NCBI GenBank assembly: GCA_028829895.1 | Contig: CM054180.1 | Location: 121,086,363 to 121,150,362, forward strand | Length of the DNA stretch: 64,000 nucleotides | Source: Sinotaia quadrata | Lineage: Eukaryota > Mollusca > Gastropoda > Architaenioglossa > Viviparidae | Direction of reading: 5' to 3' | In this document: piece after piece, positions 24,546 to 35,701 of the stretch | Layout: each line of letters opens with the position of its first letter | Position numbering within the stretch: the stretch's first letter is position 1 | Made by a program: the position numbers and the translations under genes | The notes under the pieces: generated by a model | The model's database searches: none | What the model saw: only the letters and a program-made list of their open reading frames with translations | What the model was told of the DNA's origin: nothing

Positions 24546-25261
24546 CGGTTATATTTTAGAATGAATAATGATGAAACATGACCTTCACCTTTGCCACTAC
24601 GAGGTATGAATAATGCGCACAACATTTTTTCCATTTTCTGAAGGGCGCACTTTGATTACAGCACAACCTGCCCAAAGCGTGTACCTTGCAGTGCATTCGA
24701 ACACAAACCGAGAGGTACTGTTTCTCACTTCAGGATCCAGGGGAGAAATTAGCACAGAAAACTTCCTCTGTACTTGGCTAAGTCTACCTGCTCCGAAACA
24801 ATGGCACACAACGGACGTAAAAGGGAAATAACTGAAATGAAATGTCTAAAGCACAGCGCCATACTAGCGTTTGACGACATTTGAATGCTCCCAACTCTAC
24901 CAAACTATACTGTTCTTTAGTTCGGGTTTCATAGAACAAGTCACAATAAACTCTACTGAAGAAAATACGTTTACAAAATATTAAAAGAAAAGTCAGTTTA
25001 AACAACAAGATTACATTATAAGAATGTAGCAATCTGAAAAGTTAAACTGTACAGGAAATTTACAAAACTTTCCTTTTGATTAAATACTTTATTTTGTCGT
25101 TAACTTCCGGTGGGAACACTTGAATGGTCAAAGACAGCAACTAACCTGTAACGCTATAATACACATCTTACAAAAGTAACTTGCAATGAGTAATGATACG
25201 TTTTAGTGATCACATACCAAAATATGTTGACAAGTGATCCATTCACATAAGCATATCTTCA

Positions 25262-25470
25262 ACTGGGCAAGACATACGGCCATAGAAAATGCATAGTGCA
25301 AAGATATTCTATATACGAGACATACAGCTATAGAACATGGATAGTGCAAAGAGATTCTATATACTAGACATACGGCCAATGAACATGCATAGTGCAAAGA
25401 GATTCTATATACTAGACATACGGCCATAGAACATGCATAGTGCAAAGAGATTCTATATACTAGACATACG
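25262..25470. repeat. 48-bp minisatellite, 4-5 copies
   Basis: Theme GACATACGGCCATAGAACAT then GCATAGTGCAAAGAGATTCTA. Confidence 0.9.
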
Positions 25471-25892
25471 AACAAAACAGGAAGATAAAAATATCCCACC
25501 CAGTTTTAGATTCTATTGCATCTTTGTAGCAATCGCACGAGTAGAACTGCTAAAAGCTTCTATTGCCAAAGATTCAACTCTGCAATGTATTAATAAAGTG
25601 ATCAAAGACTTTACAGAAGCACGAACTAGTCAAAAGTTGCAGCATTCGGCAAAAGCAACGTGAGATCGATATCAGAAAAGCTTTGTTTCAAATTGAAGTT
25701 GAAATTCATTATAAGCACGTACGTTGGAATTATATTTCCAAGGGATTGGTCATTAATACAAAGTTCATGGAACTGAAGATCTGCTGCATTAGATTGGGTC
25801 TGTTTGTTTTATTCTTGTTTTCTTGTTTCTTTTCTCACTTGTATTGAAGTCTAAATAATGTAGAAACCTTGGTGCATCTTTGGTGTTTGCAA

Positions 25893-26180
25893 AGGTGGTG
25901 ATGATGATGATGATGATATGCAACAATACCCGATTTAACAATGACGAAAAAATCAATACGTAATATAGCTTTTGATGTTACTTCCATATCATCATCACCA
26001 CTATCACCATTACCACCTCCACCACGAGCATCCTCTTCGTCACCGCTGAAATTTTTATTATCATCACCACTATCGTCATCACCAGCACCTCTATAATCAT
26101 CGCCATGGTCATCATCACATTGTTACCATCGCCGCTACCACAATCAATATAACATCACCCATAGTCATCAATGCCATATT
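25893..26180. repeat. GAT / ATC-rich simple-sequence region
   Basis: A short (GAT)n at 25893-25917, then a degenerate ATC/ACC trinucleotide region from about 25985. Confidence 0.75.
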
Positions 26181-26840
26181 AATCTTCTTTATTTATTAAA
26201 TTTACATCACTACGGTGGTCATCACTGTGACTATAATAGAAACAGAATCAGTGCTAATGAAAACTATGGAATCCAAACAATCAATAAATGCTATAAGCTT
26301 AAAACATATACTTGCAAGACCGTGACGTTCTTCATTACACATAAACTTACACTCAGGTCCTGACCCACTAAACTATATATTAAAAATAAAGTGTTCTTGG
26401 CTGAAGAGCGGCGTGTCATAATTTCCAAAGACCTATACAGTAGCCTACACACACACACACACACAAAACATGAAATTATAAAAAAAAACCCAACCTATTT
26501 TCCACTGACAAAATATTTACTATCTGTTGAGTATGACATTCTGAAATTCTTCGCTGCATATAAATTATTAAATGTGATTATTGAAAAGTTTAAATGATAA
26601 GGTAATTATTGCAGGTGGCGTCAGAATACTTGCTTTCATACAAATAAAATGCCAGTCAGCATAATGAAGTTATGCATGCATATTTTATGCATTCTTAATA
26701 TTATTTAACAGTAATGGAAACTGATACCACAAAGAAAGCACTGTTCATTCTATATTACATACCACTCTACCCTTAAAAGAAAGAGGAAAGTATAATAAAG
26801 ACCCCAAAATAGGGAACGGTTACAAATTGACTTCACAAAC

Positions 26841-27374
26841 CTAATTATCAGCAAAAGGATTACTCCTGACTAAATTAATTTCAAACAAATTCAAGTCTAT
26901 AATTTGTCCTATTCCGGGCCATTTCAAATCTGAAAATAAGTTATACCCGTTGCAGTTTGAGTCGAACCACCCAGAATAATTCCGTTGTCTTGCACAGTTG
27001 TTGCAATCGTGGTCGGTCGTACAGAATGGAATCGGGGAGACGCCCGCAAACCCATTCCCTAGAGACGACACCAGTGGAGTGTAGAAGCTTCCAGTGAAAA
27101 TTTCGTAGGAGCTGGATTCGTTGGCGACCATGAACTGGTCGTAGAATGCGTCACCAACTGCAAACCAGTTGTACTGAACGTAGATGTGTGCTCTGTACAT
27201 CGCTTGCTGGAGGAGGCGGTGCATGTGTTCCAAGCCGATGAAATAGTTTTGGGCTGAAGTTGTAAGGTCACCTGCAAAACCGGACTTTGCTGTCGTCCAG
27301 TTCAAATTAATGTTGCCCGAATTCAATCGACGCAGTGGGTATGTAATGCCGCCCCAGTTGAAGTTACAAAACAC
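26841..27374 (-). CDS. gene 3 exon 4: C-terminal FReD exon
   Basis: Opens VFCNFNWGG after a TAACAG acceptor and ends NPFADN then TAG. 534 nt, three codons shorter than in genes 1 and 2. NWT sequon, TYPLRR and the WFDSNC cysteine are kept. Confidence 0.88.
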   Translation of the reverse strand: MFCNFNWGGITYPLRRLNSGNINLNWTTAKSGFAGDLTTSAQNYFIGLEHMHRLLQQAMYRAHIYVQYNWFAVGDAFYDQFMVANESSSYEIFTGSFYTPLVSSLGNGFAGVSPIPFCTTDHDCNNCARQRNYSGWFDSNCNGYNLFSDLKWPGIGQIIDLNLFEINLVRSNPFADN

Positions 27375-30300
27375 CTGTTACAACACACAGGTCAAACAAG
27401 ACAACGTCTTTTTAGAAAGGTTTTCGTTTTGTTACAAATGCACGATACGGTTAAATAAGACAATTCTACCATATGATAGTGTTATTCGCTTCGATGTGTT
27501 TAATTAAACGGGAAATCAAAACGACGAGAACGCATTAAACAGTTTCAGGAATGCAACGGTCCGGGTATATTATCAAGGACTGTAACTCTTGAAATTTTCC
27601 GTAGAATACTCGCCACTCTCGAGCAATGAAATTTCTGGAACAACAAGTGGTTGTGTTTGTTGGCACATAGCTTTTACCGAAGAATCGAGAATGGCCTCAA
27701 ACTCAAACGCAAATTTTGCCTTAATTTCTGTCTTCCAGAGAGAATAACAAGTTTGAAATGGACGGTTAAATACGTTTAGGGAAAGAGTGAACATACATAA
27801 TTTTGATGTCTGTTAACAAAATAGGAATTATTACAAGGTCGATTATTATCTTTGTTAGATGACGCGAGATTATTGATTTGGGAAGAAAGCAAAGCATTGG
27901 CAGAGTTTCAGAAGATAACGAAGATTCATTTATGAAGATTACTGACACAATGTAAAAACAACAAATCTAATTTTATTATGCCTGAAAGAAAAATGAATAA
28001 GTCTTAGTGACAGACTTTAAAGCTTCATTTTATTTTAGCAAATGACTAGAGTTTACTTTCTGGTTTTAATGCAAATGCCTACAGATCTTTAATTTTAATA
28101 CTATCTTAATTGTCAGCACTCCGCAATCAGTTTGCATGATGCCACCAAAAAAAAAAAAAAGGCCATTAAGGATCCATTAAATATTAAACTGACAATCCCT
28201 CAAATTCTGCGATCGTCCTATTCTGCAAGTCCTTTGGAGGAATAGTGTTAACAGTTCTGGCGGTAGGTATTAATTCTGCCCAGGCTCAGCAATCTACAAA
28301 TCCAGGTGACTTTAAACTCACAACAGGATGCACATAAATCATATTTATTTCCTGTTTTGCTAGAGCAATAAAAAAAAAGAAGAAAAAAAAAAGAACGCCT
28401 ACATCCTGCCACGCTTAAGAACAAAATAAAAAGCAAGACCTTAAATGGAGTTGGTGACGTCATTGGCTGTATATCCATCGTTCGGCTGCTGACGTATGAG
28501 TAACCGTTTTCAGAAGGCTCTGAGCAATCTGGAAAAGAAATTTATGTGTCTTTATGTGCAATTTCATGTGCAAAGAAGACATTTGATGGTGTTGACTATC
28601 AAAAAAACTGTAAAAAAAAAAAAAAAGAAGAAGAAAAAAACAACAAAACCCCATCACTATGCTGTCATCGAACGAACAGTGGTTCTCGAGCGTTCGCAGG
28701 TAGTGGAACATCCAAAAAACCGCGCGCACACACTTTCCGGAACATAGAGTGACCTATTAAAATACGTTAAAAAAAAAAATATAACTATCGTATTCCTCAA
28801 ACAAGTATTCCTATTTCTAATCCAATAGGTTGAACTAATTATAATCGGATTTTCCCGAACTTTTCCGGTCAACACTCATTTCCTACTTGTTGATTAGATA
28901 TGTCGTCAGTGATCGCAATCTTTAGAATGCACGAAAAGTCGAATAAAAATGCACCTGAGAAAACTAAACCATTTGAGAGTATTCAATTCATGAAATAAGT
29001 TTTCCTCTGCTAATTAAAAAGCAAACTCGCCATAATTCAATTATACAGATGGGACACACTTGAGCCCTGTTCGCGAATCACCAGTTTTCTGTCGGAACTC
29101 AGTACGAGAACCACTGGATTGGAATTAATGATGTATTATTTGACATAAAATTAAGATGGATATTTTTTCATATACCTAGTAGACTGTAAATCTAATTCAG
29201 ACTGAAATACAACAGTAATAAGAAAAAGTATAATGTATCATAATTAAATGTTATAGAGTGTTTAGCACACCCCAAATACACTCCGTACCACTAACACAGT
29301 GCTGGTTAATTTGACCTAGTGGCCTCAATGCCCATAATTAGCGCGCAGTGTTGCGTACACACGACCATGGGACATATAATCCATTCTTACTTCAAGCACT
29401 TCTGATGTGACAAAACTGAAGTCAACGAACAGTACCTCTAATAAGCCGCTCGCAACTTTTCCCGCCGTGTGTTAGAGGGCACAAACAACGGCTTAAGGTT
29501 TTGGTGCCGCCATTGAGACAAACGAGAGGCTCATGGGACGTCGTGACAACCTTTTGAGTCGTGTCCGCGGTAGACGTCTCCTCTCCAGACACATTGCACA
29601 CCTGGTGATTATAAACATATCCTGCAAGCTTTGTTGATAGCAGTCCCTGTTTTGCACTTTTAACGTGCCAGTACTGCATTGGCAGAGAACTTTAAAATAA
29701 CTTAAAAAAAAAATAAATAATGTCAGAGTACATTAAATACGAACAGGCACGGATCTATTAACAGTCTGTGAGGTGGCATTTGCAATTTTATGATATGCAT
29801 TTTATCACGTGTTTTATTGTATAGAGTTTTTCAATTAAATTTGTTTGTCTTTTTGTGGTTTAAAATACGTCATCAAAAGCCCAAACAGATTATTCCCTTC
29901 ATCTTTAACGTAATAGTTTATGTGACGTCATAAAAACGACGTCAAAAGACGTGCCCAAGCCAAAGCCATTTCTTGTACACACCAACTATTACAGACATGT
30001 GTATTTATTATCTTCATGCAAGAATGTTTTTATGTATGCTTAATAGTTTATGCATTTACTAGTAATTTACCAAGCATTCAGTTTCAAAACATACTGTAAC
30101 ATCATAGACACACACAATTTATCGTTTGGTCTCCATGAAGCCTGTACAAATAACAATTGTATTTCAAAAGTGGTACAACCCCCTGTCCTAATTTTTCCAT
30201 GATCTAATTCTAAGTTTTATGAAGCAGGTTTTAATAGTATTGTTCCTCGTTGTTTCTCTTTCTCGGATCTACATGTTGGAAGTAGTGGTTAGCCATGGTG

Positions 30301-30657
30301 GTGTAAACCAGACAAGTGATTCTCGTGAGTTTTCGAGCCACTGAGCGTGTATTCTCGTGAGTTTTAGAGCCACCGAGTGTGTATTCTCGTGAGTTTTCGA
30401 GCCACTGAGCGTGTATTCTATAACTGATCTTCCAAACGAATCTCGAAAATATCGCTATAGAAGTTTACATCAATAAGAAAGCTAAAGAAAGAAAGAAAGA
30501 AAGAAAGAAAGAAAAGAAGAGAGAGAGAGAGAGAAAGAGAAAGAGAGAGAGAGAGAGCAACAGCAGCAGCAAACAAAAGTATTCAGAGGGGGACAGACAA
30601 AGAGGGACAGAGAGAAAGAAAGAATAAGGGAGAGAGAGTTGAAAGACGGAGAATGTA

Positions 30658-30700
<43 letters not shown>

Positions 30701-30806
30701 GAGACAAAGAGGGGCAAAGTGAAAGAGAGAAAAGAGAGAAAGAATATAAACAAAGAGAGAGAGGGAGGATGAAAGTGCTGAAGGAGGGATGATGGAAACA
30801 AGACAC

Positions 30807-30875
<69 letters not shown>

Positions 30876-32168
30876 ACATACATACATACACATAGACACA
30901 CAAAATAGACACAATTCTGAATTAGAAGAAAAAACAGTGAGAAGGAAGGAAAGAAAGAAAAGGTGTGCATCGAACGAATCAAAGAGAGTCAGAGATAAAA
31001 TGGGAGAGAGCAAGAAAAAGAGAAAAATAAATATAGACAAAGAAAAGAACCTAACAACATGCATCATAAATTTAAAACAAAATAAACAATTATTTCTGAA
31101 TATGTTTCACAAGTCCTTCTAGACTCTAACATCATTTTGTCATATAGACACAGACGTTAAAGGCCAACGACCATATATCAAAAAGATTCCATCAAATCAT
31201 TTACTAGCAAGGCAGTTACCTTGTTGGGCATAACTGCTTACTAATGGAAGCACACTGTTGGGCATAACTGCTTACTAATGGACGCACACTGTTGGGCATA
31301 ACTGCTTACTAATGGACGCACACTGTTGGGCATAACTGCTTACTAATGGACGCACACTGTTGCATACGAATGCGTACTCGTAGTAAGTACAAGTCAAATA
31401 TAAACGTCATTCATGGCAATTACAGTGTCAAATATAAACGTCATTCATGGCAATTACACTGTCACGTATAAACGTCATTCATGGCAATTACACTGTCACG
31501 TATAAACGTCATTCATGGCAATTACACTGTCACGTATAAACGTCATTCATGGCAATTACACTGTCAAGTATAAATGTCATTCATGGCAATCATACTGTCA
31601 CGTATACATGTCATTCATGGCAATTACATTTCACGTATAAATGTCATTCATGGCAACGACGGTGTCACGTACGAATGCATACACATAGAAATTAAACTGC
31701 CGCATATAAACGCGTACTTAAGGCAGCCACACACGGATATGTATAAATGCGTACTCTTGGCAGCCACACTGTCACATGTCAATGCATACTCATTCCCATG
31801 TGCTCATAGCAGTCACAAGGTCACGTATACATACTACTCACTCTACGCAGGTGGAAGCACCCCACATCTCTTTCCCCGCTTAAACCTTCGCAGCAGTTAG
31901 AACTCGACTCCGTCAGAAAGGTGCAGATCACATGGTCAGGTGTGTCAGCGGGAACCACATTGACCGCCATACATTCGGCAAGGGACCAGCATCTGAGAAT
32001 GCACTCCAGAGTGGATCGAGAGCGAAAAATAGCTACCGTACTAGCTCTAAGGAGAAACCCCTGTGGGCAGCCAAAGAACTTTAGATCTATAACACCGCTG
32101 ACATTGGAGGCGAGGTTAGCGTTCGTTTGGAGCAAAATAAGGACAACAGAGGTGACACGTGCAATCAT
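26841..32168 (-). CDS. PAN-EGF-FReD secreted lectin-like protein, gene 3 (4 exons, 371 aa)
   Basis: Minus-strand exons are 32168-31842, 29601-29436, 28528-28440 and 27374-26841, with phases 0, 1 and 0 and an open frame to TAG. Parts: signal peptide (MIARVTSVVLILLQTNANLA), PAN/apple-like domain (to about 109), Thr/Ser-rich linker, four-Cys EGF-like module (CLNGG, CLC, SCE), and a FReD from residue 165 with YFIGLEHMHRL and DHDCNNC. The extra Cys in the calcium-loop segment is unique to this copy. The start is ATG 32168; the frame continues upstream only through a non-ATG codon. Same layout and strand as genes 1 and 2, so the three form a tandem array. Confidence 0.8.
27375..28439 (-). other. 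gene 3 intron 3
   Basis: AT-rich with A-runs near 28146 and 28370-28392. Frames present carry no domain. Confidence 0.6.
28440..28528 (-). CDS. gene 3 exon 3: N-terminal FReD exon
   Basis: 89 nt, TTCCAG acceptor, phase 1 to 0. Reads DCSEPSENGY then MDIQPMTSPTPFK. The donor reads GTCTTG, a weak site, but its position is fixed by the 89-nt length and phase shared with genes 1 and 2. Confidence 0.82.
28529..29435 (-). other. gene 3 intron 2
   Basis: A-rich run near 28606-28640; otherwise featureless. Confidence 0.6.
29436..29601 (-). CDS. gene 3 exon 2: Thr-rich linker and EGF-like module
   Basis: 166 nt, the same length as gene 1 exon 2, with CACCAG acceptor and GTACTG donor. Reads VCNVSGEETS, a Thr-rich run, CLNGG, RCLC, GGKSCE and RLIR. 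Confidence 0.87.
30318..30425. repeat. 40-bp minisatellite, 3 copies
   Basis: Unit ATTCTCGTGAGTTTTCGAGC then CACTGAGCGTGT. Confidence 0.9.
30478..30875. repeat. GAAA/GA tract followed by CA microsatellite
   Basis: Purine-rich strand from 30478 to about 30780, then (CA)n from about 30804. Confidence 0.95.
31233..31680. repeat. two adjacent minisatellites, 34 bp then 37 bp
   Basis: 31233-31362: four units of CTGTTGGGCATAACTGCTTA then CTAATGGACGCACA. 31383-31680: about eight units of TATAAACGTCATTCATGGCA then ATTACACTGTCACG. Confidence 0.92.
31842..32168 (-). CDS. gene 3 exon 1: signal peptide and PAN/apple-like domain
   Basis: 109 codons from ATG to a GTGAGT donor, phase 0. PAN-type cysteines: TLECILRCWSLAECMAVNVV, VICTFL and GCFHLR. 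One of the paralogues' Cys (the NVC of genes 1 and 2) is Val-Pro here. Confidence 0.82.
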
Positions 32169-33904
32169 TGCATAAATGAAAAAAAAATTGCTAGCAGCCA
32201 CACTAAGTATACCTTTAAATGAAGTACGCAGGACGATTAAAATTCAATTTCATAAGATTTCGTATGCAGTTTTTCTTCTTTTTCTGATTGTTCTTCTTGT
32301 TCTTTTTCTTCTTCTTATAATTTATAATTTTACTACTAATCAAGAACTCTCCTCAAATCCATAAAAAATATTTAATTATACATTACTGCAGTTCGCGTTT
32401 CCTCTCTCAGTATATTCATTTGAATAGCTGATTATTTTTAATCTGAAACTCTGTTCAACAGCAATCGTACTGTTTAAACATCCTTCTAAAAATGGTTCAC
32501 ACAGACAGAGAAGTATTAAGAAAACTCGTCAGATACACACTGAAGCTTAAAAAAGTGTTTTGTGTATTTGAAGGCCAGCGACCACTAGCGACCCCAAGCG
32601 ACCACTAGCGAAACGACATTATTCGCCTCGCAGTCAGTGCGCAATTAATTTGTCGGCCCGATAATGTGTCCAGTTGAAAAGTGAATATTTTAACTTTCAG
32701 ACTGCACTTGTAAGTTCTGAATACTGTCCAAATACTCCAATGAAGTTGAAAGCGAATGCCAAGAAGAGATACAATATTTGAAATAAAAATCTTTGTGGGA
32801 AGAAACAAAAGCACTCTGTATTCGCTTTCTGAAAATGTCCCAAAATAACGTATTAATCGACAATACATGAGAAATCAAAACTGAACTTAGGAAGATAATT
32901 TCTTTTGAAACATTACTCGACAGCTGCCCAGCAAATACATATATGCTTTTACAAGTTAGGTTCATTCCACATGCAAACAAACAACAAAGAGAAGATCTCT
33001 TTGAGCCCGGGATATGAAGTAACGCATCTCCATTTAAACAGGAAACAAGAGTTAAAACCAACAACGTGTGGAATCGATGAAAGTGTAATGGGCACAACGT
33101 TCTGGTTTAAGCAAATTTAACTTGTTTTTTGTTTTGTATCTCTAGGATCTAGGATCATACACTAGATATGTGAGGCGTGTAACAATCAGCGGAATGGCTT
33201 GAGAAAACAGTGTTTCATATGATACAAACATGGCAATAATTAATGAATGGAATGATTAGTCAGTATGTTTAATGCCTAGTCTAAAAGATGAATTTTCTCT
33301 CTCTCCCCCCTACCCCAACCAACAACTTTAAAAAATAGAAAAGAACATACTTACTGAATTCCCCAAATAAAATCTGTACCATGGAAATATTGGGGTTTGA
33401 GGTTTGATCGTGATGCTCATAATCCCTGCATATAATTAATTATGCTTGGCTCTAATTATAAACATGTTACTTCATCCCGTGTTTTAAAACTGTGTTCTGC
33501 AGCTAATGAGGTAAATTAGGCATGTATAATATAGTCGGGGTGTTATAGAGTGTAGGCGTTTGGCTTTGGCTGAGAAAGAAACTGTCTTATCAACCTTCTA
33601 TTCTGACATCTGTATAACGTTCAGAGGTACTGAGGTACAATGGTGTGTGCATAACGTTGAGAGATACTGAGGTACAATGACGTGTGTATAACGTTGAGAG
33701 ATACTGAGGTACAATGACGTGTGCATAACGTTGAGAGATACTGAGGTACAATGACGTGTGTATAACGTTGAGAGATACTGAGGTACAATGGTGTGTGCAT
33801 AACGTTGAGAGATACTGAGGTACAATGACGTGTGTATAACGTTGAGAGATACTGAGGTACAATGACATGTGCATAACGTTGAAAGATACTGAGGTACAAT
33901 GACG
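32169..33904. other. intergenic region between the FReD cluster and the arrestin duplication
   Basis: No confident gene. A minus-strand open frame without ATG at 32690-33097 has a hydrophobic start and a CCLFACGMNLTC stretch faintly like the PAN exons. A 37-bp minisatellite ends the region. Confidence 0.5.
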
Positions 33905-33905
33905 T
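33605..33905. repeat. 37-bp minisatellite, 8 copies
   Basis: Unit ATAACGTTGAGAGATACTGA then GGTACAATGACGTGTGT. Its end coincides with the left edge of segmental copy A. Confidence 0.92.
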
Positions 33906-34417
33906 TCTAGCATACAAAAGTTTAAATGTAAGGGTTAACGCCATTGCATCATCTTGCGATTCATGAAGGAGTTAAAGCTAACGAACAGGTTTGTCTTTAA
34001 TTAACATGTTTTGTTTTCTCTAATTCAAAGAGCAAAGCATAAGAATCCCCTTCAGTTTATTTCTTCGTCATTTGCGCCTCTAGAAAATAAACTACGAACT
34101 AAATAATGCCTTACTTAACAATGACAAATCTTCCAGACAACAGAATGTAGTAGACTATTACATGAAACACTACCAACTGTATTTGGTAAGCCACATATAG
34201 ATGATAACAGCTTACAGATAATAACATATAACTGAATGTTACAGTAATCATTATCAATTTAAAATTTCCAAAGTCGAACACAAATTAGACGTTGTATCCT
34301 CTGAGTCACAAAACCTGGAAAGGCTTTAAAACAACAAAACATAAAGGAATGCAGGAATATCCACTGTGTGACAATGGGCAATACAATATTGTAGCCTATT
34401 AATGTAAGCGCCAAAAT

Positions 34418-34423
34418 TTTATT
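34418..34423 (-). promoter_or_regulatory. candidate polyadenylation signal, arrestin gene A
   Basis: AATAAA on the minus strand 176 nt after the stop; kept at 175 nt in gene B. Confidence 0.5.
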
Positions 34424-34598
34424 CACTGAAGTCACATACGAACCACTGCCCTTGTAACCGTTAAGGCTAAAATGTGGAAAAGTTTGCAAGCAAACAAAAA
34501 CAAATGTTGTAAACGATTGCAGTAAGCATTACAGTTGTATCCATTAAGGTTACTTCCAAAATGTAAAAGCCTTTTTTTCTTTCTCAAGGAGTCTGCTT

Positions 34599-34753
34599 TC
34601 ATTTTCCATCGTTAGAAAGAGGGGTGGGTTGGTAGCCCCAGTCATAGTAGGTGTAGACAGGTGCAAAGTCCAGACACCCACCAGTGTGCTCATTATCGTC
34701 CTCGTCTCTGATGCTCACCCTTCCGAATACACACTCGTTGTACGTGGGCGGTG
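34599..34753 (-). CDS. ARRDC: arrestin A exon 7: C-terminal tail with PPxY
   Basis: Starts after TTCACAG, phase 1. Reads [11 protein letters not shown], an acidic [11 protein letters not shown] stretch, [13 protein letters not shown] and TGA. PPTY is the expected WW-domain ligand. Confidence 0.92.
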
Positions 34754-35640
34754 CTGTGAACAGATATAAAGTATATTGGTGAATGAACAGACACACTGTG
34801 TACTGGTGATGGAAGTGTATGCAGCCTATTGGTGGCAGAAGAGATATACAGTATACTGGTAACTAATGATATATAGTACGTTGGTGACTGAAGAGATATA
34901 CAGTATTCAGGTGACTGAAAGATATGCAGTAGATTGGTGAGTGCAGACCTACACACTTTAATTACAGGTGACAACATGATATACGGTATATCGGTAACTG
35001 AAACTATTAAACAAAACATTTGTGACCGAAAACCTATACAGTATATTGGTCAGTGAGAAGATATAAAATTTAGGAAGACTAGAAAATTCGACTGCATCTA
35101 GTTTTAAATCAATTTCTGACAAGAGTGTACCACGATGCCGACGTGCTTTTAAGAACTCATTGCAACAAACTTTCACATTTTCCTGTCATCTTTATTCTTC
35201 TGCAGTTGAATTTTCTTCTTAAGTACTCTATAGTGACACCAGACAGTATCAAATCAACATGGTCAAGGTATGCCTTAATCAAAGGTAAAAACAAAACACA
35301 AAAGTACAGCACTTACGGAGATTGGGGATGTTAGTTGGCGGCATGACCACTTCTGAAAATTCCAAGAGTGGCGCAGAAGCCTCTGTGGCACCTTTTAGTT
35401 CAGGAGCTCCGTTCAGAGGGTACACAATGCCACCCGGGTTCTCCATGCTTCTCGACGGGAGCCGGAAAGCCTGTGGAGGAGGACGTGGAGGTAACTGTTC
35501 AAACGCCTGGCGCAAGGGGATGGTGCCGATAATGATTTCTAAAGGCACCTCCAGGTCCAAGGAAGGTCCTGATGGGTCCACGTTGAGCTAAATAAGAACA
35601 AGAAATAAGGTGATGAAGAAACAAAGTAATAATAATAATA

Positions 35641-35701
<61 letters not shown>

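Larger units (their letters stand above)
18619..26840. other. intergenic region between genes 2 and 3
   Basis: No intact gene. Contains minisatellites and microsatellites listed separately and a decayed FReD fragment (21490-21654, plus strand). The rest is AT-rich sequence with no domain. A GC-richer segment at about 24600-24840 is open on both strands but matches nothing I know. Confidence 0.55.
29602..31841 (-). other. gene 3 intron 1, repeat-rich
   Basis: Holds a 40-bp array (30318-30425), a purine-rich/CA simple-sequence tract (30478-30875), and 34-bp and 37-bp arrays (31233-31680) close to exon 1. The long minus-strand frames at 30465-31067 come from the simple repeats. Confidence 0.65.

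Noticed and set aside
24597..24831. GC-richer segment open on both strands, possible exon
   Set aside because: No known domain, no clear splice sites on both sides, and both strands equally open.
30465..31067. Long minus-strand open frame (200 codons)
   Set aside because: Encoded by GA, GAAA and CA simple repeats (Ser/Leu and Cys/Val runs); no gene-like composition.
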